DNA of 20,713 bases from Liolophura sinensis (lineage: Eukaryota > Mollusca > Polyplacophora > Chitonida > Chitonidae): assembly GCF_032854445.1 (NCBI RefSeq), contig NW_027018500.1, forward strand, positions 1 to 20,713, in the 5' to 3' direction. Positions 9,338 to 20,334 of this stretch are shown here, one piece after another (within the stretch, counting starts at the first letter, position 1; each line of letters starts with the position of its first letter). Under the pieces are notes generated by a model. It was not told where the DNA came from. It was given only the letters and a program-made list of their open reading frames with translations, and made no database searches. A program made the translations under genes and the position numbers.

Positions 9338-9886
9338 CACTGTACTCTGTACAATCGCGACTGGTCATTACTATATTCAACTTTTGACTATAAGTTATGT
9401 GCCCTTCGGTAGCCCAGAAGACCTGAAATCTTTGGGCCAAGCCCATTTAACTCACCCAGCAATTGTCTTACTTTTTAAGTCCAAGACAATCTCAATGTCT
9501 TTATCTACGTGTAGAAAAACCACACCATTTGTACATAAAAAACACAAGGTACTTGATACAGTCTGCTGTAAAAAGTACAACTAAACACTGACCCATATTT
9601 ATAAGGTGCCAAAAGATGCGGAATTGGGCCAGGCATCGGCAGCTGTTAAAAAATTGCAAATATCCCTGGTTTCCATGACGTAAGAGCCGTTGCTGGGCAC
9701 CTGATTATGACAGCAATGATCATTCAATTGTCGCTACAGCAAAAGTATTGGTCGGGAGAGCAACGCGGATTGCACAATTCCATTTCTCGTCACAAAATAC
9801 GTAGATTAGCCTCTTACCAGCAGCACTGGAACAGTTTTTGCACTTTTGCATTTTTGCCTGATCTTTTTGTTAATTGAAATCGACTA
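9338..9886. repeat. Monomer U18, strongly diverged
   Basis: 549 bp with indels that cancel. Many private changes: ctttttaagtcc, gttaaaaaattg, ccatgacgt, cacctg instead of cacgtg, gacagcaatg, gtcgggag, cggattgcacaattcc, acgtagatt, cctgatc and cgactac. It still has an unchanged 64-bp core. Confidence 0.93.
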
Positions 9887-10437
9887 CACTGTACTCTGTA
9901 CAATCGCGACTGGTCATTACTATATTCAACTTTTGACTATAAGTTATGTGCCCTTCGGTAGCCCAGAAAACGTCAAATCTTTCGGCTAAGCCATTTAACT
10001 CACCCAGCAATTGTCTTACTTCTCAGTCCAAGACAATCTCAATGTCTTTATCTACGTGTAGACAAACCACAACCATTTGTACATAAAAAACACAAGGTAC
10101 TTGATACAGTCTGCTGTATAAAGTACAACTGACCACAGACCCACATTTATAAGGTGCCAAAAGATGCGGAATTGAGCCAGGTATCGGCAGCTGTTGAAAA
10201 ATTGCCAATTTCCCTGGTTTCCATGGAGTAAGACCCGTTGCTGTGCACGTGATTATGACATCAATGATCATTGATTGTCGCTACAGGCAAAAGTATTGGT
10301 TGGAGAGGCAACGCGGTTTGCACCATTCGATTTCTCGTCACAAAATACGTCGGATTAGCCTCTTACCAGCAGCACTGGAACAGTTTTTTGGCACTTTTGC
10401 ATTTTTGCCTGGTCTTTTTGTAATTGAAAATCGGCTA
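9887..10437. repeat. Monomer U19, strongly diverged
   Basis: 551 bp. Both arms of the main hairpin are damaged (gaaaacgtc, ctttcggct, aagccattt). Other private changes: tctcagtcc, gacaaaccacaacc, gctgtataaag, atcattgattg, gagaggcaac, gttttttggcac and gtaattgaaaatc. Confidence 0.93.
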
Positions 10438-10989
10438 CACTTGTACTCTGTACAATCGCGACTGGTCATTACTATATTCAACTTTTGACTATAAGTTATG
10501 TGCCCTTCGGTAGCCCAGAAGACGTCAAATCTTTGGGCTAAGCCATTTAACTCACCCAGCAATTGCCTTACTTCTAAGTGCAAGACAATCTCAATGTCTT
10601 TATCTACGTGTAGAAAAACCACACCACTTTGTACGTGATAAAACACAAGGTACTTGATACAGTCTGCTGTAAAAAGTACAACTAAACACTGGACCCACTT
10701 CAGTAAGGTGCCAAAAGATGCGGAATTGAGCCAGGCATCGCAGCTGTTGAAAAATTGCAAATTTCCCTCGTTTCCATGGAGTAAGAGCCGTTGCTGGGCA
10801 ACGTGATTATGACATAAAATGATCATTCAATTGTCACTACAGCCAAAAGTATTGGTCGGAGAGCAACGCGGTTTGCACCATTCGATTTCTCGTCACAAAT
10901 ACGTCGGATTAGCCTCTTACCAGCAGCACTGGAACAATTTTCGCACTTTTGCATTTTTGCATGGTCTTTTTGTTTATTGAAATCGGCTA
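10438..10989. repeat. Monomer U20, class E2, mosaic
   Basis: 552 bp: six single-base insertions and three deletions. The first half resembles U13 (gtgataaaac, taaacac, cttcag) apart from gacgtc. The second half resembles U27 (ccctcgt, aacaattttcgcac, ttgcatggtc). CACGTG is broken to caacgtg. Confidence 0.93.
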
Positions 10990-11537
10990 CACTGTACTCT
11001 GTACAATCGCGACTGGTCATTACTATATTCAACTTTTGACTATAAGTTATGTGCCCTTCGGTAGCCCAGAAGACGTCAAATCTTTGGGCTAAGCCCATTT
11101 AACTCACCCAGCAATTGTCTTACTTCTAAGTGCAAGACAATCGCAATGTCTTTATCTACGTGTAGAAAACCACACCATTTGTACGTAAAAAACACAAGGT
11201 ACTTGATACAATCTGCTGTAAAAAGTACAACTAAACACTGACCCACATTTATAAGGTGCCAAAAGATGCGGAATTGGGCCAGGTATCGGCAGCTGTTGAA
11301 AAATTGCCAATTTCCCTGGTTTCCATGGAGTAAGAGCCGTTGCTGGGCACGTGATTATGACATAAATGATCATTCAATTGTCGCTACAGGCAAAAGTATT
11401 GGTCGGAGAGCAACGCGGTTTGCACCATTCGATTTCTCGTCACAAAATACGTCGGATTAGCCTCTTACCAGCAGCACTGGAACAATTTTTCCAATTTTGC
11501 GTTTTTGCCTGGTCTTTTTGTTAATTGAAATCGGCTA
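10990..11537. repeat. Monomer U21, class B'
   Basis: 548 bp (one A missing in tagaaaacc). B marks plus caatctg and acaggca, shared only with U28. T-tract aatttttccaatttt. Confidence 0.95.
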
Positions 11538-12082
11538 CACTGTACTCTGTACAATCGCGACTGGTCATTACTATATTCACTTTTGACTATAAGTTATGTG
11601 CCCTTCGGTAGCCAGAAGACGTCAAATCTTTGGGCTAAGCCATTTAACTCAGCCAGCAATTCCCTTACTTCTAAGTGCAAGACAATCTCAATGTCTTTAT
11701 CTACGTGTAGAAAAACCACACCATTTGTACGTGAGAAACACAAGGTACTTGATACAGTCTGCTGTAAAAAGTACAACTGAACACTGACCCACTTCAGTAA
11801 GGTGCCAAAAGATGCGGAATTGAGCCAGGCATCGGCAGCTGTTGAAAAATTGCAAATTTCCCTGGTTTCCATGGAGTAAGAGCCGTTGCTGGGCACGTGA
11901 TTATGACATAAAATGATCATTCAATTGTCACTACAGCCAAAGTATTGTTCGGAGAGCAACGCGGTTTGCACCATTCGATTTCTCGTCACAAAATACGTCG
12001 GATTAGCCTCTACCAGCAGCACTGGAACAGTTTTCGCACTTTTGCATTTTTGCCTGGTCTTTTTGTTTATTGAAATCGGCTA
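11538..12082. repeat. Monomer U22, class G
   Basis: 545 bp, the shortest complete unit: five single-base deletions (attcac, gtagccag, aagccattt, agccaaagt, cctctacc) and one insertion (cataaaatg). Carries tattgttcgg and is followed by an A unit. Has gacgtc, unlike other G units. Confidence 0.95.
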
Positions 12083-12632
12083 CACTGTACTCTGTACAAT
12101 CGCGACTGGTCATTACTATATTCAACTTTTGACTATAAGTTATGTGCCCTTCGGTAGCCCAGAAGACCTGAAATCTTTGGGCTAAGCCCATTTAACTCAC
12201 CCAGCAATTGCCTTACTTCTAAGTGCAAGACAATCTCAATGTCTTTATCTACGTGTAGAAAAACCACACCATTTGTACGTGAGAAACACAAGGTACTTGA
12301 TACTGTCTGCTGTAAAAAGTACAACTGAACACTGACCCACTTCAGTAAGGTGCCAAAAGATGCGGAATTTGGCCAGGTATCGGCAGCTGTTGAAAAATTG
12401 CCAATTTCCCTGGTTTCCATGGAGTAAGAGCCGTTGCTGTGCACGTGATTATGACATAAATGATCATTGAATTGTCGCTACAGGCAAAAGTATTGGTTGG
12501 AGAGCAACTCGGTTTGCACCATTCGATTTCTCGTCACAAAATACGTCGGATTAGCTTCTTACCAGCAGCACTGGAACAGTTTTTTGCACTTTTGCATTTT
12601 TGCCTGGTCTTTTTGTTAATTGAAATCGGCTA
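12083..12632. repeat. Monomer U23, class A
   Basis: 550 bp, long T-tract. Carries ctgtctg, tttggcc, ggtatcgg, atcattgaatt and ggttgg. Private: caactcgg. Confidence 0.95.
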
Positions 12633-13181
12633 CACTGTACTCTGTACAATCGCGACTGGTCATTACTATATTCAACTTTTGACTATAAGTTATGTGCCCT
12701 TCGGTAGCCCAGAAGACGTCAAATCTTTGGGCTAAGCCCATTTAACTCACCCAGCAATTGTCTTACTTCTAAGTGCAAGACAATCGCAATGTCTTTATCT
12801 ACGTGTGGAAAAACCACACCATTTGTACGTAAAAAACACAAGGTACTTGATACAGTCTGCTGTAAAAAGTACAACTAAACACTGACCCACATTTATAAGG
12901 TGCCAAAAGATGCGGAATTGGGCCAGGCATCGGCAGCTGTTGAAAAATTGCCAATTTCCCTGGTTTCCATGGAGTAAGACCCGTTGCTGTGCACGTGATT
13001 ATGACATAAATGATCATTCAATTGTCGCTACAGCCAAAAGTATTGGTCGGAGAGCAACGCGGTTTGCACCATTCGATTTCTCGTCACAAAATACGTCGGA
13101 TTAGCCTCTTACCAGCAGCACTGGAACAATTTTTCCAATTTTGCGTTTTTGCCTGGTCTTTTTGTTAATTGAAATCGGCTA
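12633..13181. repeat. Monomer U24, class B
   Basis: 549 bp. All B marks, plus gtgtggaaaaacc, which perfects the small hairpin, and aatttttccaatttt. Private: agacccgtt. Confidence 0.95.
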
Positions 13182-13730
13182 CACTGTACTCTGTACAATC
13201 GCGACTGGTCATTACTATATTCAACTTTTGACTATAAGTTATGTGCCCTTCGGTAGCCCAGAAGACCTGAAATCTTTGGGCTAAGCCCATTTAACTCAGC
13301 CAGCAATTGCCTTACTTCTAAGTGCAAGACAATCTCAATGTCTTTATCTACGTGTAGAAAAACCACACCATTTGTACGTGAGAAACACAAGGTACTTGAT
13401 ACAGTCTGCTGTAAAAAGTACAACTGAACACTGACCCACTTCAGTAAGGTGCCAAAAGATGCGGAATAGAGTCAGGCATCGGCAGCTGTTGAAAAATTGC
13501 CAATTTCCCTGGTTTCCATGGAGTAAGAGCCGTTGCTGTGCACGTGATTATGACATAAATGATCATTCAATTGTCACTACAGCCAAAAGTATTGGTCGGA
13601 GAGCAACGCTGTTTGCATCATTCGATTTCTCGTCACAAAATACGTCGGATTAGCCTCTTACCAGCAGCACTGGAACAGTTTTCGCACTTTTGCATTTTTG
13701 CCTGGTCTTTTTGTTAATTGAAATCGGCTA
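13182..13730. repeat. Monomer U25, class C
   Basis: 549 bp. Carries atagagtc, gctgtgcac and cgctgtttgcatc, with gttttcgcac and gttaatt. Confidence 0.95.
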
Positions 13731-14279
13731 CACTGTACTCTGTACAATCGCGACTGGTCATTACTATATTCAACTTTTGACTATAAGTTATGTGCCCTTC
13801 GGTAGCCCAGAAGACCTGAAATTTTTGGGCTAAGCCCATTTAACTCAGCCAGCAATTGCCTTACTTCTAAGTGCAAGACAATCTCAATGTCTTTATCTAC
13901 GTGTAGAAAAACCACACCATTTGTACGTGAGAAACACAAGGTACTTGATACAGTCTGCTGTAAAAAGTACAACTGAACACTGACCCACTTCAGTAAGGTG
14001 CCAAAAGATGCGGAATTGAGCCAGGCATCGGCAGCTGTTGAAAAATTGCAAATTTCCCTGGTTTCCATGGAGTAAGAGCCGTTGCTGTGCACGTGATTAT
14101 GACATAAATGATCATTCAATTGTCACTACAGCCAAAAGTATTGGTCGGAGAGCAACGCTGTTTGCATCATTCGATTTCTCGTCACAAAATACGTCGGATT
14201 AGCCTCTTACCAGCAGCACTGGAACAGTTTTCGCACTTTTGCATTTTTGCCTGGTCTTTTTGTTAATTGAAATCGGCTA
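13731..14279. repeat. Monomer U26, class D
   Basis: 549 bp. Carries gaaatttttggg in the hairpin, ttgagcc, gctgtgcac and cgctgtttgcatc. Matches U33. Confidence 0.95.
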
Positions 14280-14828
14280 CACTGTACTCTGTACAATCGC
14301 GACTGGTCATTACTATATTCAACTTTTGACTATAAGTTATGTGCCCTTCGGTAGCCCAGAAGACCTGAAATTTTTGGGCTAAGCCCATTTAACTCAGCCA
14401 GCAATTGCCTTACTTCTAAGTGCAAGACAATCTCAATGTCTTTATCTACGTGTAGAAAAACCACACCATTTGTACGTGAGAAACACAAGGTACTTGATAC
14501 AGTCTGCTGTAAAAAGTACAACTGAACACTGACCCACTTCAGTAAGGTGCCAAAAGATGCGGAATTGAGCCAGGCATCGGCAGCTGTTGAAAAATTGCAA
14601 ATTTCCCTCGTTTCCATGGAGTAAGAGCCGTTGCTGGGCACGTGATTATGACATAAATGATCATTCAATTGTCACTACAGCCAAAAGTATTGGTCGGAGA
14701 GCAACGCGGTTTGCACCATTCGATTTCTCGTCACAAAATACGTCGGATTAGCCTTTTACCAGCAGCACTGGAACAATTTTCGCACTTTTGCATTTTTGCA
14801 TGGTCTTTTTGTTTATTGAAATCGGCTA
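14280..14828. repeat. Monomer U27, class E2
   Basis: 549 bp. Carries gaaatttttggg, ccctcgt, gtcactac, aacaattttcgcac and ttgcatggtc. The second half matches U20. Private: gccttttacc. Confidence 0.95.
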
Positions 14829-15377
14829 CACTGTACTCTGTACAATCGCGACTGGTCATTACTATATTCAACTTTTGACTATAAGTTATGTGCCCTTCGG
14901 TAGCCCAGAAGACGTCAAATCTTTGGGCTAAGCCCATTTAACTCACCCAGCAATTGTCTTACTTCTAAGTGCAAGACAATCGCAATGTCTTTATCTACGT
15001 GTAGAAAAACCACACCATTTGTACGTAAAAAACACAAGGTACTTGATACAATCTGCTGTAAAAAGTACAACTAAACACTGACCCACATTTATAAGGTGCC
15101 AAAAGATGCGGAATTGGGCCAGGTATCGGCAGCTGTTGAAAAATTGCCAATTTCCCTGGTTTCCATGGAGTAAGAGCCGTTGCTGTGCACGTGATTATGA
15201 CATAAATGATCATTCAATTGTCGCTACAGGCAAAAGTATTGGTCGGAGAGCAACGCGGTTTGCACCATTCGATTTCTCGTCACAAAATACGTCGGATTAG
15301 CCTCTTACCAGCAGCACTGGAACAATTTTTCCAATTTTGCGTTTTTGCCTGGTCTTTTTGTTAATTGAAATCGGCTA
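14829..15377. repeat. Monomer U28, class B'
   Basis: 549 bp. Nearly the same as U21: gacgtc, caatctg, acaggca, aatttttccaatttt. It differs by gctgtgcac and the complete tagaaaaacc. Confidence 0.95.
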
Positions 15378-15928
15378 CACTGTACTCTGTACAATCGCGA
15401 CTGGTCATTACTATATTCAACTTTTGACTATAAGTTATGTGCCCTTCGGTAGCCCAGAAGACCTGAAATCTTTGGGCTAAGCCCATTTAACTCAGCCAGC
15501 AATTGCCTTACTTCTAAGTGCAAGACAATCTCAATGTCTTTATCTACGTGTAGAAAAACCACACCATTTGTACGTGAGAAACACAAGGTACTTGATACAG
15601 TCTGCTGTAAAAAGTACAACTGAACACTGACCCACTTCAGTAAGGTGCCAAAAGATGCGGAATTGAGCCAGGCATCGGCAGCTGTTGAAAAATTGCAAAT
15701 TTCCCTGGTTTCCATGGAGTAAGAGCCGTTGCTGGGCACGTGATTATGACATAAATGATCATTCAATTGTCACTACAGCCAAAAGTATTGTACGGAGAGC
15801 AACGCGGTTTGCACCATTCGATTTCTCGTCACAAAATACGTCGGATTAGCCTCTTACCAGCAGCACTGGAACAGTTTTTTGCACTTTTGCATTTTTGCCT
15901 GGTCTTTTTGTTTATTGAAATCGGCTAC
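15378..15928. repeat. Monomer U29, class G
   Basis: 551 bp: long T-tract plus an extra C at its very end (ctaccactg across the junction). Carries tattgtacgg, shared with U36. Confidence 0.95.
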
Positions 15929-16478
15929 CACTGTACTCTGTACAATCGCGACTGGTCATTACTATATTCAACTTTTGACTATAAGTTATGTGCCCTTCGG
16001 TAGCCCAGAAGACCTGAAATCTTTGGGCTAAGCCCATTTAACTCACCCAGCAATTGCCTTACTTCTAAGTGCAAGACAATCTCAATGTCTTTATCTACGT
16101 GTAGAAAAACCACACCATTTGTACGTGAGAAACACAAGGTACTTGATACTGTCTGCTGTAAAAAGTACAACTGAACACTGACCCACTTCAGTAAGGTGAC
16201 AAAATATGCGGAATTTGGCCAGGTATCGGCAGCTGTTGAAAAATTGCCAATTTCCCTGGTTTCCATGGAGTAAGAGCCGTTGCTGTGCACGTGATTATGA
16301 CATAAATGATCATTGAATTGTCGCTACAGCCAAAAGTATTGGTTGGAGAGCAACGCGGTTTGCACCATTCGATTTCTCGTCACAAAATACGTCGGATTAG
16401 CTTCTTACCAGCAGCACTGGAACAGTTTTTTGCACTTTTGCATTTTTGCCTGGTCTTTTTGTTAATTGAAATCGGCTA
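15929..16478. repeat. Monomer U30, class A
   Basis: 550 bp. As U23, with gtgacaaaatatg and acagcca. Both changes are shared with U37. Confidence 0.95.
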
Positions 16479-17029
16479 CACTGTACTCTGTACAATCGCG
16501 ACTGGTCATTACTATATTCAACTTTTGACTATAAGTTATGTGCCCTTCGGTAGCCCAGAAGACGTCAAATCTTTGGGCTAAGCCCATTTAACTCACCCAG
16601 CAATTGTCTTACTTCTAAGTGCAAGACAATCGCAATGTCTTTATCTACGTGTGGAAAAACCACACCATTTGTACGTAAAAAACACAAGGTACTTGATACA
16701 GTCTGCTGTAAAAAGTACAACTAAACACTGACCCACATTTATAAGGTGCCAAAAGATGCGGAATTGGGCCAGGCATCGGCAGCTGTTGAAAAATTGCCAA
16801 TTTCCCTGGTTTCCATGGAGTAAGAGCCGTTGCTGTGCACGTGATTATGACATAAATGATCATTCAATTGTCGCTACAGCCAAAAGTATTGGTCGGAGAG
16901 CAACGCGGTTTGCACCATTCGATTTCTCGTCACAAAATACGTCGGATTAGCCTCTTACCAGCAGCACTGGAAACAATTTTTTCCAATTTTGCGTTTTTGC
17001 CTGGTCTTTTTGTTAATTGAAATCGGCTA
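16479..17029. repeat. Monomer U31, class B
   Basis: 551 bp: extra A in ggaaacaa and extra T in attttttcc. Carries gtgtggaaaaacc like U24. Apart from these indels and agagccgtt I see no difference from U24. Confidence 0.95.
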
Positions 17030-17579
17030 CACTGTACTCTGTACAATCGCGACTGGTCATTACTATATTCAACTTTTGACTATAAGTTATGTGCCCTTCG
17101 GTAGCCCAGAAGACCTGAAATCTTTGGGCTAAGCCCATTTAACTCAGCCCAGCAATTGCCCTTACTTCTAAGTGCAAGACAATCTCATGTCTTTATCTAC
17201 GTGTAGAAAAACCACACCATTTGTACGTGAGAAACACAAGGTACTTGATACAGTCTGCTGTAAAAGTACAACTGAACACTGACCCACTTCAGTAAGGTGC
17301 CAAAAGATGCGGAATAGAGTCAGGCATCGGCAGCTGTTGAAAAATTGCCCAATTTCCCTGGTTTCCATGGAGTAAGAGCCGTTGCTGTGCACGTGATTAT
17401 GACATAAATGATCATTCAATTGTCACTACAGCCAAAAGTATTGGTCGGAGAGCAACGCTGTTTGCATCATTCGATTTCTCGTCACAAAATACGTCGGATT
17501 AGCCTCTTACCAGCAGCACTGGAACAGTTTTCGCACTTTTGCATTTTTGCCTGGTCTTTTTGTTAATTGAAATCGGCTA
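17030..17579. repeat. Monomer U32, class C
   Basis: 550 bp: three insertions (actcagccc, ttgccctt, ttgcccaat) and two deletions (ctcatgtc, gtaaaagtac). Otherwise like U25. Confidence 0.95.
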
Positions 17580-18130
17580 CACTGTACTCTGTACAATCGC
17601 GACTGGTCATTACTATATTCAACTTTTGACTATAAGTTATGTGCCCTTCGGTAGCCCAGAAGACCTGAAATTTTTGGGCTAAGCCATTTAACTCAGCCAG
17701 CAATTGCCTTACTTCTAAGTGCAAGACAATCTCAATGTCTTTATCTACGTGTAGAAAAACCACACCATTTGTACGTGAGAAACACAAGGTACTTGATACA
17801 GTCTGCTGTAAAAAGTACAACTGAACACTGACCCCACTTCAGTAAGGTGCCAAAAGATGCGGAATTGAGCCAGGCATCGGCAGCCTGTTGAAAAATTGCA
17901 AATTTCCCTGGTTTCCATGGAGTAAGAGCCGTTGCTGTGCACGTGATTATGACATAAATGATCATTCAATTGTCACTACAGCCAAAAGTATTGGTCGGAG
18001 AGCAACGCTGTTTGCATCATTCGATTTCTCGTCACAAAATACGTCGGATTAGCCTCTTACCAGCAGCACTGGAACAGTTTTCGCACTTTTGCATTTTTGC
18101 CCTGGTCTTTTTGTTAATTGAAATCGGCTA
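17580..18130. repeat. Monomer U33, class D
   Basis: 551 bp: aagccattt (-1), gaccccac (+1), cagcctg (+1), gccctgg (+1). Carries gaaatttttggg and cgctgtttgcatc like U26. Confidence 0.95.
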
Positions 18131-18683
18131 CACTGTACTCTGTACAATCGCGACTGGTCATTACTATATTCAACTTTTTGACTATAAGTTATGTGCCCCT
18201 TCGGTAGCCCAGAAGACCTGAAATCTTTGGGCTAAGCCCATTTAACTCACCCAGCATTTGGCCTTACTTCTAAGTGCAAGACAATCTCAATGTCTTTATC
18301 TACGTGTAGAAAAACCACACCATTTGTACGTGAGAAACACAAGGTTACTTGATACAGTCTGCTGTAAAAAGTACAACTGAACACTGACCCACTTCAGTAA
18401 GGTGCCAAAAGATGCGGAATTGAGCCAGGCATCGGCAGCTGTTGAAAAATTGCAAATTTCCCTGGTTTCCATGGAGTAAGAGCCGTTGCTGTGCACGTGA
18501 TTATGACATAAATGATCATTCAATTGTCACTACAGCCAAAAGTATTGGTCGGAGAGCAACGCGGTTTGCACCATTCGATTTCTCGTCACACAATACGTCG
18601 GATTAGCCTCTTACCAGCAGCACTGGAACAGTTTTCGCACTTTTGCATTTTTGCCTGGTCTTTTTGTTTATTTAAATCGGCTA
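18131..18683. repeat. Monomer U34, class E
   Basis: 553 bp, the longest unit: extra bases in aactttttgac, gtgccccttc, cagcatttggcc and aaggttactt. Private substitutions cacacaatacg and tttaaatcgg. Followed by an F unit, as U3 and U9 are. Confidence 0.95.
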
Positions 18684-19233
18684 CACTGTACTCTGTACAA
18701 TCGCGACTGGTCATTACTATATTCAACTTTTGACTATAAGTTATGTGCCCTTCGGTAGCCCAGAAGACCTGAAATCTTTGGGCTAAGCCCATTTAACTCA
18801 GCCAGCAATTGCCTTACTTCTAAGTGCAAGACAATCTCAATGTCTTTATCTACGTGTAGAAAAACCACACCATTTGTACGTGAGAAACACAAGGTACTTG
18901 ATACAGTCTGCTGTAAAAAGTACAACTGAACACTGACCCACTTCAGTAAGGTCCCAAAAGATGCGGAATTGAGCCAGGCATCGGCAGCTGTTGAAAAGTT
19001 GCAAATTTCCCTGGTTTCCATGGAGAAAGAGCCGTTGCTGGGCACGTGATTATGACATAAATGATCATTCAATTGTCGCTACAGGCAAAAGTATTGGTCG
19101 GAGAGCAACGCGGTTTGCACCATTCGATTTCTCGTCACAAAATACGTCGGATTAGCCTCTTACCAGCAGCACTGGAACAATTTTTCTAATTTTGCGTTTT
19201 TGCCCTGGTCTTTTTGTTAATTGAAATCGGCTA
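18684..19233. repeat. Monomer U35, class F
   Basis: 550 bp (gccctgg). Carries ggagaaagag, acaggca and aatttttctaatttt like U4 and U10. Private: aggtcccaaaag and gaaaagttgc. Confidence 0.95.
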
Positions 19234-19783
19234 CACTGTACTCTGTACAATCGCGACTGGTCATTACTATATTCAACTTTTGACTATAAGTTATGTGCCC
19301 TTCGGTAGCCCAGAAGACCTGAAATCTTTGGGCTAAGCCCATTTAACTCAGCCAGCAATTGCCTTACTTCTAAGTGCAAGACAATCTCAATGTCTTTATC
19401 TACGTGTAGAAAAACCACACCATTTGTACGTGAGAAACACAAGGTACTTGATACAGTCTGCTGTAAAAAGTACAACTGAACACTGACCCACTTCAGTAAG
19501 GTGCCAAAAGATGCGGAATTGAGCCAGGCATCGGCAGCTGTTGAAAAATTGCAAATTTCCCTGGTTTCCATGGAGTAAGAGCCGTTGCTGGGCACGTGAT
19601 TATGACATAAATGATCATTCAATTGTCACTACAGCCAAAAGTATTGTACGGAGAGCAACGCGGTTTGCACCATTCGATTTCTCGTCACAAAATACGTCGG
19701 ATTAGCCTCTTACGAGCAGCACTGGAACAGTTTTTTGCACTTTTGCATTTTTGCCTGGTCTTTTTGTTTATTGAAATCGGCTA
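19234..19783. repeat. Monomer U36, class G
   Basis: 550 bp, long T-tract. Carries tattgtacgg like U29. Private: ttacgagcagc. Confidence 0.95.
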
Positions 19784-20334
19784 CACTGTACTCTGTACAA
19801 TCGCGACTGGTCATTACTATATTCAACTTTTGACTATAAGTTATGTGCCCTTCGGTAGCCCAGAAGACCTGAAATCTTTGGGACTAAGCCCATTTAACTC
19901 ACCCAGCAATTGCCTTACTTCTAAGTGCAAGACAATCTCAATGTCTTTATCTACGTGTAGAAAAACCACACCATTTGTACGTGAGAAACACAAGGTACTT
20001 GATACTGTCTGCTGTAAAAAGTACAACTGAACACTGACCCACTTCAGTAAGGTGACAAAATATGCGGAATTTGGCCAGGTATCGGCAGCTGTTGAAAAAT
20101 TGCCAATTTCCCTGGTTTCCATGGAGTAAGAGCCGTTGCTGTGCACGTGATTATGACATAAATGATCATTGAATTGTCGCTACAGCCAAAAGTATTGGTT
20201 GGAGAGCAACGCGGTTTGCACCATTCGATTTCTCGTCACAAAATACGTCGGATTAGCTTCTTACAGCAGCACTGGAACAGTTTTTTGCACTTTTGCATTT
20301 TTGCCTGGTCTTTTTTGTTAATTGAAATCGGCTA
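19784..20334. repeat. Monomer U37, class A
   Basis: 551 bp: ggactaag (+1, inside the hairpin), ttacagcagc (-1), tcttttttg (+1) and the long T-tract. Otherwise the same as U30. Confidence 0.95.

Larger units (their letters stand above)
7142..10437. repeat. Irregular segment with diverged monomers
   Basis: U14 to U19 break the A-B-...-G order. U15, U16, U18 and U19 carry gtacataaaa and U17 gtacatgag; U15 to U17 carry aacgta instead of aaagta; U16 to U18 carry gggccaag in the hairpin. U18 and U19 are the most substituted units of the window. The segment looks less homogenised than its surroundings and may be an older layer or an exchange junction. Confidence 0.7.
10438..12082. repeat. Partial HOR copy (E2 B' G)
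   Basis: U20 to U22 pair with U27 to U29 exactly seven units later. U20 and U27 share aacaattttcgcac, ttgcatggtc and ccctcgt. U21 and U28 share caatctg, gacgtc and acaggca. U22 and U29 share a tattgTNcgg variant. The segment is rich in single-base indels. Confidence 0.7.
12083..15928. repeat. HOR copy, seven units (A B C D E2 B' G)
   Basis: U23 to U29, 3846 bp. Units 23, 24, 25, 26 and 29 have their closest visible match seven units later (U30, U31, U32, U33 and U36). The E2-B' pair in the fifth and sixth places is replaced by E-F in the next copy, so an internal two-unit segment has been exchanged between copies. Confidence 0.85.
15929..19783. repeat. HOR copy, seven units (A B C D E F G)
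   Basis: U30 to U36, 3855 bp. It is the same order as the preceding copy except for places five and six. U34-U35 resemble U3-U4 and U9-U10 instead: each F unit carries ggagaaagag. The copy contains many single-base insertions, so most of its units are 550 to 553 bp. Confidence 0.85.

Noticed and set aside
7142-10437. Transposable element insertion in the irregular segment
   Set aside because: Every unit in the segment keeps the full monomer sequence and a length of 549 to 551 bp. There is no inserted sequence, terminal repeat or target duplication.
10338-10826. Minus-strand frame of 162 codons across U19-U20
   Set aside because: It lies in the indel-rich patch where shifts fuse unrelated short frames. 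No other copy of the array has it.
19611-20030. Longer plus-strand frame of 139 codons in U36-U37
   Set aside because: It arises from the extra T of the long T-tract in U36 and an inserted A in the hairpin of U37 (ggactaag), which join two chance frames. No equivalent of this length exists in the sister units.
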